Shown in pieces: positions 36,501 through 47,409 of a DNA stretch of 64,000 nt. The notes beneath the pieces are model-generated. The model was not told where the DNA came from. It saw only the letters and a list, made by a program, of their open reading frames with translations, and did not search any database. The stretch's first letter is position 1. Each line of letters opens with the position of its first letter. The position numbers were made by a program, and so were the translations under genes. Source of the stretch: Brachionus rotundiformis (taxonomy: Eukaryota > Rotifera > Eurotatoria > Ploima > Brachionidae); assembly GCA_016802295.1 (NCBI GenBank), contig JAESIW010000180.1, positions 2,558,324 through 2,622,323 on the forward strand, given 5' to 3'.

Positions 36501-37423
36501 AATCTTATTAAATTTTTACTTAATAGAAATCAAAATCGCGGTTTAATATGCTTTTAATAAATTAACTAGTAAAAATATCGAATAATCTTGAACAATGATG
36601 AATATTTAATTGATTTATCTTACCTGTTTTAAAATTTCTTTTAAGGATGAACATAATATGCAATTAACAATTAACTATTAATTTAAGATAAATTAATCTA
36701 AATACAAAAAAATTATTATTTAATAATACTTCTTTGCGTTCCTCCAAAATATCACTCTCTCTAATTAAACATTGCTTTGTTTTTAAAGCTGCCTTAGATG
36801 ATGCGTTCAAAGAGTTCGAGTCGTTCTGTTGCTGATTTTGGAACTTTAAATAAGTTAAATTGGAAATCTGAGCTTCATGCCACATAAGCAAAGTCCGCAT
36901 AAGTGATGGTAGACTTTTTTCGGCCACTTGTGCCATTGTTGAAATTAATTTTTCAAAATCTGGATCTTCATTTTGTTGGAAGAACTCTTTTAAATGCTTA
37001 AATATATTCAAATATGAGTATAATTGGTAGCTCAATGCCATACATCTCACTTACCCGCTTGTCACCATTCATCACTTGACTTATTTTTTTAGAACTTAGT
37101 TGAATAAATTTAAAGACTATCAAATTCATCAAATATTCTCCGGGTTTTTTATTTTCTATTTTAAAAAAATTATCATCAATATTTACATTAGGCACGGATG
37201 TAATTAGATTTTGTAGGTTAAATGATAAATTCTGCGTTTGTTTGAGAACACCCCATGGAAGTTTGGCATAAAAGTGTTTCTCTTGGTTAGCATTTGACAC
37301 CGGCGATTTACAATTGGACGAGTCGACATCTTTTCTTTCAGCATTGGTCGACGTATTAGCGGATTTTGATGGTGATTCCATGGATGAGTCACCATTTGCA
37401 CCACTTGTGTTATTTTCAATCAT
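24574..37423 (-). CDS. fry: Furry (FRY) cell-morphogenesis scaffold, nine exons, about 3756 aa
   Basis: Furry is a giant HEAT/armadillo-type scaffold that activates NDR/Tricornered kinases and controls cell polarity, dendrite layout and mitotic spindles. Proposed exons are 37423-37055, 36996-36730, 36674-36624, 36293-27346, 26611-25699, 25466-25383, 25327-25208, 25156-24805 and 24740-24574; all joins are GT-AG and in phase. Family blocks seen: KKPGEYLMN, EDPDFEKLISTMAQVAEKSL, RIKMVPIEDFEASFQFLNEL, DKDIKHTLAGLFVEILVPI, KNEVNVPCLKSFVDILY, LLTCLLCVSQKQFFLNYW, then the mid-protein blocks, and in the tail LNLSQDEIDRAWKSHIQNML. The interior carries Ser/Asn/Gln-rich and His/Asn-rich inserts (for example around 31150-31550), so the protein is longer than human FRY (about 3000 aa). 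The first intron is 58 nt, the longest 734 nt (26612-27345). The start is the first ATG upstream of the PGEY block. Confidence is high for identity and moderate for the last two small exons. Confidence 0.95.
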
Positions 37424-40400
37424 TATTAAACAAGATGAATTGTTTGAACATTATTTAATGTTTGTTTATAGATAATTCTAATTATTATACAGAGCTAAAA
37501 TTTGGTATAAAAATGAAAATAAGAAGAAACACAAAGAGCGAAATATTTTTTTTTATATTATAATAATATTTAGCTTGCAAATAGTTGCAAGCTCAGCATT
37601 CTTGAATTATGAACATATACGTGTAGCTGAGTATTAGTTTTGGTTTTAAAAAAGGGCCTGAAAAACTATGCAAACTTATTTTAATCGGATGAATGCATAA
37701 TTAGATAAGAGATGGGTGCAAACGGAACTTTCTCTGAGATAGAATTAGAAGCCAAATTTAGAGTTCTTAGACAAAAAAATTTATTTATGTTTTTGTTTTT
37801 TAAATATTTGAAAAGTTGATTTTAACCTTTTAAGTCTCTCAAACTATTCGTTCTTATAATGTTATGTCAAATATCAAAAATAAATATATTTTGTTCTCTT
37901 ATGATAAAAAAATTTGTCAGCTATTTTTATTATACCTATTGTTAATATCAAAGTCCCTCAGAGTTTCTTGAAATTCGGATTATTATTTAAAGGTAAGAAC
38001 TTAAGAAGAGAAACAGTAAAATAATAGATTGATTATTAGACTAATAAGTACTCATTTCTCATGAGAGCTTATTTATCTAATAAAATTTTCAACATTCTCG
38101 AACAAATATTTAAAAATTAGCTTAAATTTAATTTACTTAGATGATTTAATTATTCAGTTCTATTAAAGTCAAAATGAAACTTAATTTTATTTTCTATTAC
38201 GCGAAAAAAAATTGCTTTTTGACATAAAGTAATAATTCCAAATTTAAAAAATAAATTTACTGAACTTTTTTATACAAATCGATCATTCATTTAACTCCTA
38301 GAATTCCTAAAAGCTCTCATTTAACAAAGAATTTTTATTTATGTTTATGATGATTAAGAAAATTCAAATAAAAACTTGATTAATTTGCATTAAAATAGTA
38401 TACTTTTTTTATTGTAATTTAAAATAGGAAATTTTTATAAATTTACATTTGAGTGTTTTTTGAGTCATATGATATCTTCTTCTAATGATCAATTTTGGAT
38501 TTAGTACAAGACCTCTTAAAAACTGTTTCAATAATCCTCGATGAAAATCAATAAAAAATATAAACTATGAATAAATTATTCTATAGTTTTATATTTTCAA
38601 GAACTAAAAAAAATTAAAAAAAAGTTCATTTGTTATCTAATTTTAAAACAAAAACTTGCTTCATAAAGTGTGCTAGAAAGGTTGAAAGAACGATATTTTT
38701 AGAAATGATAATAACCGATTTTTTTTCAAAATTTAAAAATGTTTTACGTGTTTTTCCATTATAATAATAAATATTATCACTGTTTAAAGCAACCAAAGTC
38801 GTCAAGCAAACCTAACCATAAAAAATTTCAATAAATAATTAAGTTGTTCATTAATGTTTGTGTGCTAATTATACATTGGTTATTTATTAAAGGTTGAAAA
38901 TTAAGTTAAATTAACTAAAATGGTAATTAGTCAAGAGTTAATTTTTGATATATTGGTTAATAAAATAATTAATAATTTAGCATGCTACCCTTAAAGTCAC
39001 ATTAAATCGAAAACAACAATGAAAACATGAGACACCAAGCTTTTCATTTATTACTCAATCAAATTCTAAAATTTAATTTAACCTTCTATTTTATTATTAT
39101 CGCCTAATAATAATAATCTGAATAATTTTTTGAAATTGATTTTAAAGTTGACTTTTTTTCAAAAAGTTATTACATAACAATTCCACTGTTCCGAAATTTC
39201 GAGTCTAAAGGTAAATTAATAATCAAATAAAAACAATTAAAGTATAAATTTGATTGCTTAGTTTTTAAGTAAAGAATTATATAATTAGATTAAGTTACGT
39301 CTTTAAAAGAGTCCTGTTTAATTCTGGATTCAGAAACAATAATTATAAATAATTTAAAAAAGTGAAATTTTTATTTGAAATAAAAAAATCCTCTTTTAGT
39401 TAATATTTTAAAAAATCTAATAAATTTTATCTTGTGCATCCTGATTTTCGAGTAACATGATTTTAAAACTATTTGATAAAAAAATTATAATTTAAAAAGG
39501 AATAAAAGATTGTAAAAAAAATTCTTTTTTTTATGAGACGATAATTTACAAATAAATTATACATTTTTGATAGTTCATACTATTAGTTAGTTTTTATTTT
39601 AAAGTTCGTTTTAGAAGTTTTTCTTTAGAAATATGTATTTTTGACTTACTTAATTACTTTTTTCGTCATTAATTCTCATATTGAATAAAAAAATAAAATT
39701 TCCGAATTCTCGTCCAAAATTAGAAATACAAATTTAATTTAAATTACCTTTTAAAATAAAAGATTTTAGCTAATTAATTTTTATACTTTTTAAAATTGAG
39801 ATCCAACAAAATATTGTTTGTTGTTTAGCCTAAAATTTTTAAACAATCAACTTATTTATTATTTTAATTCTAACGTGATGATGAAGTTTTAATGGAAAAA
39901 AATATGTTATTATAAAAGATCTAAACTCACATTTTTAGCACAAGGCAAAAATAAAGGCTTCCTTAAAGGCTTAATACTAAATAAAGTCGACTAATATAAC
40001 ACTTTATTCCTCGTAGCTAATTAATATTTTTAAACATTATAATTGAATTTCTGGATGAAAATACAAAAATCAGATGGTTTTAAAAATTATTTAAATATGA
40101 TAGAAGTTAAATGAAGTTGAATAAATAAGTGCAAATTTTAATAAGAAGCGTTTAAAAATTATGGATTTTGATAAAATGTTAAAAATTACTTGATTCAAAA
40201 AATGTTACGCAATTCAATCAAAGATAAAACTTAAAATAATTCTTATTTAATTGCCTAGATTTTATTCATGACATAAAAATTTAAATAAAATAAAAATTTC
40301 ATAATAGATGTTTTTATCTAAAATCTCCCAATGCGTTTAGCCTTATCTGATTTAAACTTTAATAACTTTTTAACAAAGAGAATTTTGCTGGTTTGAAGGC

Positions 40401-40930
40401 ATTGATTGCTTTGATATCAGCTGTGTTGAATGACAAAATGTAAAAAAAATATCGATTAAATTTTTTCTCAAAACTATGAAATTATAAATTTTTGTTTGAG
40501 AAAAATTTTAGGAAATTTTAGTTAATTTTAAAATTGAATCCCAATGAATTTTATCAATTTTGTTCTAATAAATAATTGAAGAATAATCAAAAGTTTTATT
40601 TTAAGGTATCTTTTAGCAACTAGAATTAAATGAATAACTCACTTAAAATTTACTAAACATAATTATAGGAAATTCAGGTATTTTAATGATGAAATATTTG
40701 ATCATGAGTAAGTTTGATTTTTGATTCATGAGTAAGCCTGTTAAATAATCAAAGCTTCAAAATATTTTTAATTAGATTTTAGTTGAAGTTTTTTTTATTC
40801 TTTTAGCATCAATACTAAAAAAATAGCAAGCGTTTAGATGTTTTACGAAAAATTACGTAAAATACCGTAAATTAACTATATTTTACCACATTTTACGTAA
40901 ATTAACGTAAAATTCGAAAAGGGAAAAAGA
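37424..40930. other. Upstream region of Furry, no gene
   Basis: About 3.5 kb of AT-rich sequence with the Furry promoter at its left edge. No open frame of coding quality, RNA gene or transposon was recognised. Confidence 0.4.
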
Positions 40931-41248
40931 AGTATTTTAGGAAAAATTGCGTAAATTTTCAGGATTTTAAGAGAATTTTGGTAAATTAAAAACCAATTCA
41001 AAATTCAAAATTTTTTTAAAAAATGTCTTTTTTTCCAAAAATCGAAAAATTTAAGACAGTTTTTTTTTTCATAAATTGGTCAAAAAAATAGTTATTTTTA
41101 AATTGTTACAAAAAAAGTTTTCATAAATTTTCTATTTTTGGAAAAAAAAAGGCATTTTTTCAAAAAATTTTGAATTTTGAATTGGTTTTTAATTTTACCA
41201 AAATTCTCTCAAAATCCTGAAAATTTACGTAATTTTTCGTTAAATACT
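40931..41248. repeat. Large imperfect palindrome (fold-back element)
   Basis: The left arm from 40931 (agtattttaggaaaaattgc...) is matched in inverse orientation by the right arm ending at 41248. Paired landmarks include cgtaaattttcaggatttt with aaaatcctgaaaatttacg, and ccaattcaaaattcaaaatt with aattttgaattttgaattgg. Each arm is about 105-110 bases, around an AT-rich core of about 100 bases. Repeated acgtaaa words extend outward on the left (40850-40915). An open frame of 82 codons starting at 41177 overlaps the right arm and is a by-product. Confidence 0.85.
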
Positions 41249-42661
41249 GTTATCAAATCACCACTGTATATTGTAAATATTTATTTTTCAAATCAGTCGT
41301 ATTATGTTTGCGTAAATTTCATAGAAATTAATAGAATTGATCAAAAGAATATGACAGAACTGTTTTCTATACAGATAATATGTTATATTTGCAATATCAT
41401 AAAAATGAGTATTCATTTTATATAATTTTAATAAAATTTAAATTTCTCTAAATAAAAGTATCATTTAATTAATATCTCAAAATAATTATTGAAATGAATC
41501 CTATCTTTTAGACCCTTAAATCAATGAAATAGAAATGTAGTTGAAAAAACTTAGTTTAGAAAATAAAAAAGATAAAATAACATTATAATTAGAAAATTAA
41601 TTAAATTTAAAGGCTATTCAAATAATCACAAAATTTAATTTTCTCTAAAAAAATTGATTTTGTGTATAAAAATTGTCTTGAACATCTTTCTCGGCTATGT
41701 TAATAAATTTTCATTAAAAATATCGGATTATAGATAATCCTTTAGCCGACAAAATACAACAAAAATAAAATTTTAAAATAAAAATTTCTTTTTCTACAAT
41801 AAAACTAAAATTTCCATGGCAGGTTAAGCTGATTTCAAGATTGGTGACATGATGTCATTTAATCTACAAAATCCAAAGTGGATAAGATTATCTGAACTTT
41901 TCAAAAACTATATGTTCTTAACTTTACCGGACATTTAAAAAAAAATTTATGAATGATTTTTCTATTAGGCGTCGAATATATCTAAAATAAAGTGCATATC
42001 ACTAGTTTATTATAGCTCACCAATTCTAATTTTTTTAATTGATCAAAAATTCTTTAAAAAATAATATTTCTCATCAATTTTAATAAATACTAAAATAATG
42101 AAGAATGTGTTTTATATCAAATGTAAAAGTAAAGTAAAGTTAAATTCGTAGAAAGAAAAGCTTTAAGCCCAAGATAACAATAATAATGCATCGAGTACCA
42201 ATCCAATATGCGGTTTTCAAGCTTCTAAATCATACTCTTTTTAAATAATTTATTTTAATTACAATGTTATTACAAAAGCTCTATTCTTTTTACAATTATT
42301 TATGAATTTTTGAAAAATAGATTATCTATGCAGCGAATTTCTTCTTAAGTTAAACGTATTGATCAATCTATTTTTTTAAAATAAAGTGAGCAAACTGGAT
42401 TTTTATAATCATGATCATATCGTGTTTTTTTACATAAAAATACAGTGAAAGTGGTTTGTTTTTGGTTTTGGAATTCTGTATCAAAACTCTTTAAGAATTG
42501 TTTTTAATGATTACAAAATTTGCGCAACCCATTTTACAAATTTATTTTGATCTTGTTTAAATTTAACCATCTAATTTGGAAACTAGCTCACTTATCTAGA
42601 TATCTTATGTCTTTAAATAGAACATTTCAAGTCATTCATATTTCTTTTAGAATTTAAATCC
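41249..42661. other. Promoter side of the SLC15-type gene, no other gene
   Basis: 1.4 kb of AT-rich DNA. Nothing specific is recognised apart from its position upstream of the transporter. Confidence 0.4.
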
Positions 42662-45065
42662 ATGATGGAAGAAAATTCGATTAATAACAATCAAATTAAA
42701 TTTGAGCTATCTGATTCAAATGTACCAAATAAACTCGAAAAAGAAGTCGACAAAAAAAAAGATCAAAACACATATCCAAAAACAGTTTTTCTAATTATTT
42801 TAAATGAATTTTGTGAACGATTTTCCTATTATGGCATAAGAACTATTCTTTTTTTGTATCTAACCAATTTTATTAAAATTCAACAGCATTCAGCCACTGC
42901 CATTTACCATGCATTCACTGTGATATGCTACTTTACTCCTGTAGTGGGTGCAATAATAGCTGATGGCAATCTTGGTCTTTATAAAACAATTCTTTATGTC
43001 TCTATTGTTTATTGTATTGGAGAAATAATTCTAACCATAACTAGTATAATACCTTTGGGAGCTCCAAATATTGCTGGACCTGCTATTGCTTTGTTCATAA
43101 TTGCAGTTGGAACTGGAGGTAACTAAAAATATAATTTATTATTTTTTGATATAAATAGAATAGCTCATTAAAATTAAAAAATTTTTTAAATGAAATTAAA
43201 TTAAATCTTTTCTTGATAAATAAAAAGGAATCAAGCCGTGTGTAAGCGCCTTTGGAGGAAACCAATTCCATCCGTCACAAAAAAAATATTTGGCTACATT
43301 TTTTTCTGTCTTTTATTTGAGTATAAATATTGGTAGTACAATTGGAACTATTCTGACGCCAATTTTCAGAAGCGATGTTAAATGCTTTGGGCAAGATTGT
43401 TATCCATTAGCTTTTGGTGTGCCAGCAATTGTTATGATACTTTCCATTATAATCTATTCAATTGGTACTCCGTTTTATAATAGGTCTGATGAAGAAAATA
43501 AAAAAGGAAACAATATAATAATTCAAACAGCTGATTGTATTTTTACTGGAATTAGAAACAAGATCAAATTCAGGAACATGGAAAAAAAAGAACATTGGCT
43601 GGACTATGCTGATACCAAATATAGCAAACAAGTTATTTTTGACGTGAAAGCATTTTACAAGATATTTGTTGTGTTTCTTCCCCTGCCGGTATTCTGGGCA
43701 TTGTATGATCAACAAGGTTCTAGATGGACTGCTCAAGCACAACAGCTGAATGGTAGATTAGGAAAATGGATGATAAAACCAGATCAGTTTCAGGCCGTAA
43801 ATCCAATTTTTATAGTTGCTTTGGTTCCATTATTTGATTTTGTAATTTATCCATTTTTTTCAAAATTTAACATTTTGAAAAAAGAACTTCATCGAATGAG
43901 CATTGGGCTCATATTTGCCATTATCTCATTTGGAATAGCTGCTTTGCTAGAATCAAGAATGCAGGATTCATCGAAATTGCTAAATCCTACAAACAGAATA
44001 AGATTTGTCAATTTATCTCCATGTGATATAACATTTTCCCAACAAAATGAGGTTTTGTTTCATCTGACCAAGACTAGTAAACAAATTGATATACCAGACC
44101 ATGTTCGTTGGAAATTAAACCAACAAAATAATATAATTTTAAATTCAACTTGTTCAATTACAAAGAAAACATTCAGCATTTCTAATCCAGTAGACATTAG
44201 TGTCTTGAATAGTCCTAAGAATATTTTTTTTTATCTGGATAATGACAGAATAAAGATATATGAAAATTTTTTCAATCTAAGTAACCAAGTGATTGGCTTT
44301 AGCCAAATTAGATTTTTGAATTTTAGAACCTCTAAATTTGGATCGCTTTATCCAAAAGTTTTCAACAATATTATCAACTATGGCAGTGATAGCTTCGAAG
44401 AAATGAATATCTCAAATTATTTAGACTGGAACCGAAATATTCAAGTAGCCTATGCAACAATCGACTATAGCAACTACAGAGTATCCATCCGCAATTCAAC
44501 AACCGAATTGCTAGGTTTTGAATTAACAGTTGAAACATGCGGAAGATATTCAATTTTAGTGTATCCAAATCCTATAGATGGTCAGCAACTTGATTATCTC
44601 ATTTTAACAGATATTTATCCAAACGGATTACATCTTTGCTGGCAACTGATTCAAATATTCGTCATGACAGTTGGTGAAGTAATGTTTTCTATTAGTGGCA
44701 TTTCGTTTGCTTATTCACAAGCCCCGTCTTCAATGAAGTCAGTTATGCAAGCTTTGTGGTGTTTGACTGTTGCCTTTGGTAATTTGATTGTGGTTATTGT
44801 GGCAGAAGCAAAATTTGTTGAAAACCAAGTCTATGAATACTTTATATTTATTAGTCTTCTTACTGTGGCTACTGGAACTTTTATATTTCTATCGTGGCGC
44901 TATAGATATACTGAAAAAAGTGATGATGAAGATTTTTCTTCGGAAGATGATAAAACAGAATCGAGCCTTGACTTGGCTAAACCTCTAAAACATTCCGTTC
45001 ACGCCAAATATTCTACTGATTCTGAAATAAAACTAATCTCTTTAAGTGCTCTAGAAGTTAATTAA
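42662..45065 (+). CDS. Proton-coupled oligopeptide transporter, SLC15A/PepT family, 764 aa
   Basis: A plasma-membrane proton/di- and tripeptide symporter of the POT/PTR family. Exon 1 is 42662-43118 and exon 2 is 43228-45065, with a 109-nt intron; the split glycine codon lies inside the family motif GTGGIKPCVSAFGG. The proton-coupling motif ExxERFxYYG is intact at residues 49-58 (EFCERFSYYG). A second PTR2 signature, FYLSINIGS, and YPLAFGVPA follow. After the middle transmembrane helices there is a large predicted extracellular domain (roughly residues 390-600), as in animal PepT1 and PepT2. The last helices (MTVGEVMFSISGISFAYSQA) and a Ser/Asp-rich cytoplasmic tail complete it. The length fits animal PepT proteins (about 700-730 aa). 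It cannot be assigned to PepT1 or PepT2 by eye. ATG at 42662 is followed at once by a second ATG. Confidence 0.93.
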
Positions 45066-45128
45066 CTTTGATTTCAACTTTTATCATTTTACTTGTAAAT
45101 TTTATTAATTTTTATTTATGCTTTTTTA

Positions 45129-45134
45129 AATAAA
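45129..45134 (+). promoter_or_regulatory. Poly(A) signal of the SLC15-type gene
   Basis: AATAAA 64 bases past the stop codon, at the expected distance for 3' end formation in a compact genome. Confidence 0.5.
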
Positions 45135-46089
45135 ATATATTTATGAAATTGTATCACTATTTTTTAAAATAATTTAAATACCATCTTAAAATTCTGTTAA
45201 GTATTTCATATTTTTTAAACAACTTAATAGTTATAAGTCACTTTCTATTCATTTTTTATGAGTAATTTTTAAAGTTTTAATAACAAGCAAACTGTTAATT
45301 GTTGTTTTTAATACAATTCAATAATGAAAATTTTTTTTGAAATTATTTTTTAATGCCAAACTGAATTTTTTGGAATGAGAAATAATTTATAAGTAAATTG
45401 ATTTAATTTAGGGAAAATTTTTTTTGATATTTCTGACAGATTTTTTATCATTATTAATTGTCTCATTTAAAATTATTTTGTTCATTTTGAGAAAATATTT
45501 ATCTTCATTTGATATAAGAAATTAATAATTAAACAAAAGCTTAACCCAATAGGGTCGCAGTATTATTTACTACTACTACTACTACTAACAATTAAACGAA
45601 AAAAATTAGTAAAATGTTTTAAATCCACAAAATCATTTTGAATATGTCAGTGCTAATTTTTTCGTTTAAACAAGTGAAAGATAAAATGGTGTGAATTTTT
45701 TTAATTCTATTTTTAAATAAGTTAAGATAAAAAAAATAAGTGTCTATATTTAAAAGATTAGATTAGAGGATAAATGTTGATAAATATAAAGATTTGATTT
45801 TTATTTTAAATTAATAAAAATGATTAAACTGAACAGAGACTTTTCATGTAATTTATTTGTTGATTTATAAAAAGAGAAATGATTTCATAATATAAATAAT
45901 TATTAAAATACTCAATTATATATATTTAAGTATTCTCTTCAATAAAAAAGATACAATGCTCTTGAGTGCAATTTTCTTCTTAATTGCATGAAAATAATAC
46001 ACTTTATTTAGTCTGTCAATTATTATATTATCATTTTGATGTAAAAAAATTTAATAAAAACAAATTTTATATTATTTTATTAAATTAGT
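45135..46089. other. Convergent intergenic region with a TAC microsatellite
   Basis: AT-rich DNA between the convergent transporter and Ig-domain genes. A (TAC)6 microsatellite lies at 45568-45585. Nothing else is supportable. Confidence 0.5.
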
Positions 46090-47409
46090 TTAATAAGAAT
46101 TATTTAAATTTGTAAAAAAAATTAGAATATACATAAAAAGACTAAATGAAAAACGGCTTGAATCATTTCCTAAAAAGAAAAAATTAATTATTTGAACGAA
46201 ATTTTCCCACAATTAAATTACTTTTAAGTAAAACAGTAGCATTTTTAAGAATTAAACTAGGCATGTCTGGATTGATACATTGGTAAATACCTTCATCTTG
46301 ATCGGATTCAATCAGAACACTTAAAAAATACTCATTTCTATCTGAGTTTTTTACTAATTGCTCGCTGCGACTTCTTAAATTGCTTGATGATGAATATAAT
46401 GCTGAAGAATATGGAGTTATCTCGTTGGAATCTTTATCACTAACTCGTTTTACGAACGTTTTGTACTTAAAACGTGATCTAGTTTGATTTCCATAGCTAA
46501 AAAAGAGTGTTTATTCGATTTCAAAAATAAATTAAAATATAAAATTAATATTTACCTTACAATATTTAATCGGCCTTTTTTATCTAAAAAATACCAGTCT
46601 AGCTCGTAAGTATTTACAATAGAAAATGGTTTGACATTTGAATTGGATTCATAAAATGATTCTAATGACCTAGTAGTACGTACATGTCTTTTTCTACGAC
46701 GTTTTTTATACTCTTCAATATCATCGTCATAATTGAAATGATAAGACGTAATTGTAGAGTCAATATCAATTGGAAAATTTTTCATATCAGTATCTAATTG
46801 ACCATTATTAATCCATTTTGAATCAAAAACACATGAAATATTTATTGTTTCACCAATATTTGTATAAATTATTTGCTGATAAGTCGGTCGTTCTTTTGTT
46901 TTATCAATCGGAAACGATTCTTATTTAATAATTAAAAGTTAAACTTATTTCACTTTATTTTAGATCAATTGAGAAAGATTTTATCTTTTCTTAGATTATG
47001 TAATAAACTTTAAATAACTTAATTTATTTATACACTATTGATTTTATAAAATTAAAATGATTTTTATTGATCTAAATGTGATTTATTTAGTGTGTGCTAA
47101 ACAATCAATTCTTTTTTCTTAATTTTTTAAAGCTATTTGAAAATAAACAATCTGCTATATTTAATCGCAAATAAAAAAGTTATTGTTTATATAAAAATAA
47201 ATAAAATTGATTGTTTTTTAAGTGTTCAAATGACCTAAATTACATAATTAATAATTTGAAAATTTTGGATTTGTAATTTTCCTTTTTTGAAAGAAAGCAT
47301 TTTTTTAAAATTAATAATTTAACTATTTACCTGTCAATTGGATTGATATAAGCAAAAAAATCCACAAAATTTCATAGACTTTACAAATCTTTGATATTTT
47401 CAAAATCAT
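46090..47409 (-). CDS. Secreted or membrane-anchored immunoglobulin-domain protein, about 265 aa
   Basis: A cell-surface or secreted Ig-fold protein of unknown partner. Proposed exons are 47409-47331, 46919-46556, 46496-46222 and 46169-46090. Exon 1 encodes a signal peptide (residues 1-26, hydrophobic core ILWIFLLISIQL). The Ig features are Cys56 in INISCVF, a Trp in the strand-C motif LDWYFLD, and Cys221 in the classic DEGIYQC strand-F motif. The cysteines are about 165 residues apart, far more than the usual 55-75. The extra length is inserts, one of them very basic with a furin-like RRRKR. The preferred last intron is 52 nt (46221-46170) and gives a hydrophobic C-terminus (FSLFMYILIFF) suited to a GPI signal or membrane anchor. 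If it is retained, the protein ends at 46184 (251 aa, soluble). No close family is recognised. Confidence 0.75.

Noticed and set aside
41177..41425. 82-codon open frame
   Set aside because: It overlaps the right arm of the palindrome, is low complexity and resembles no family.
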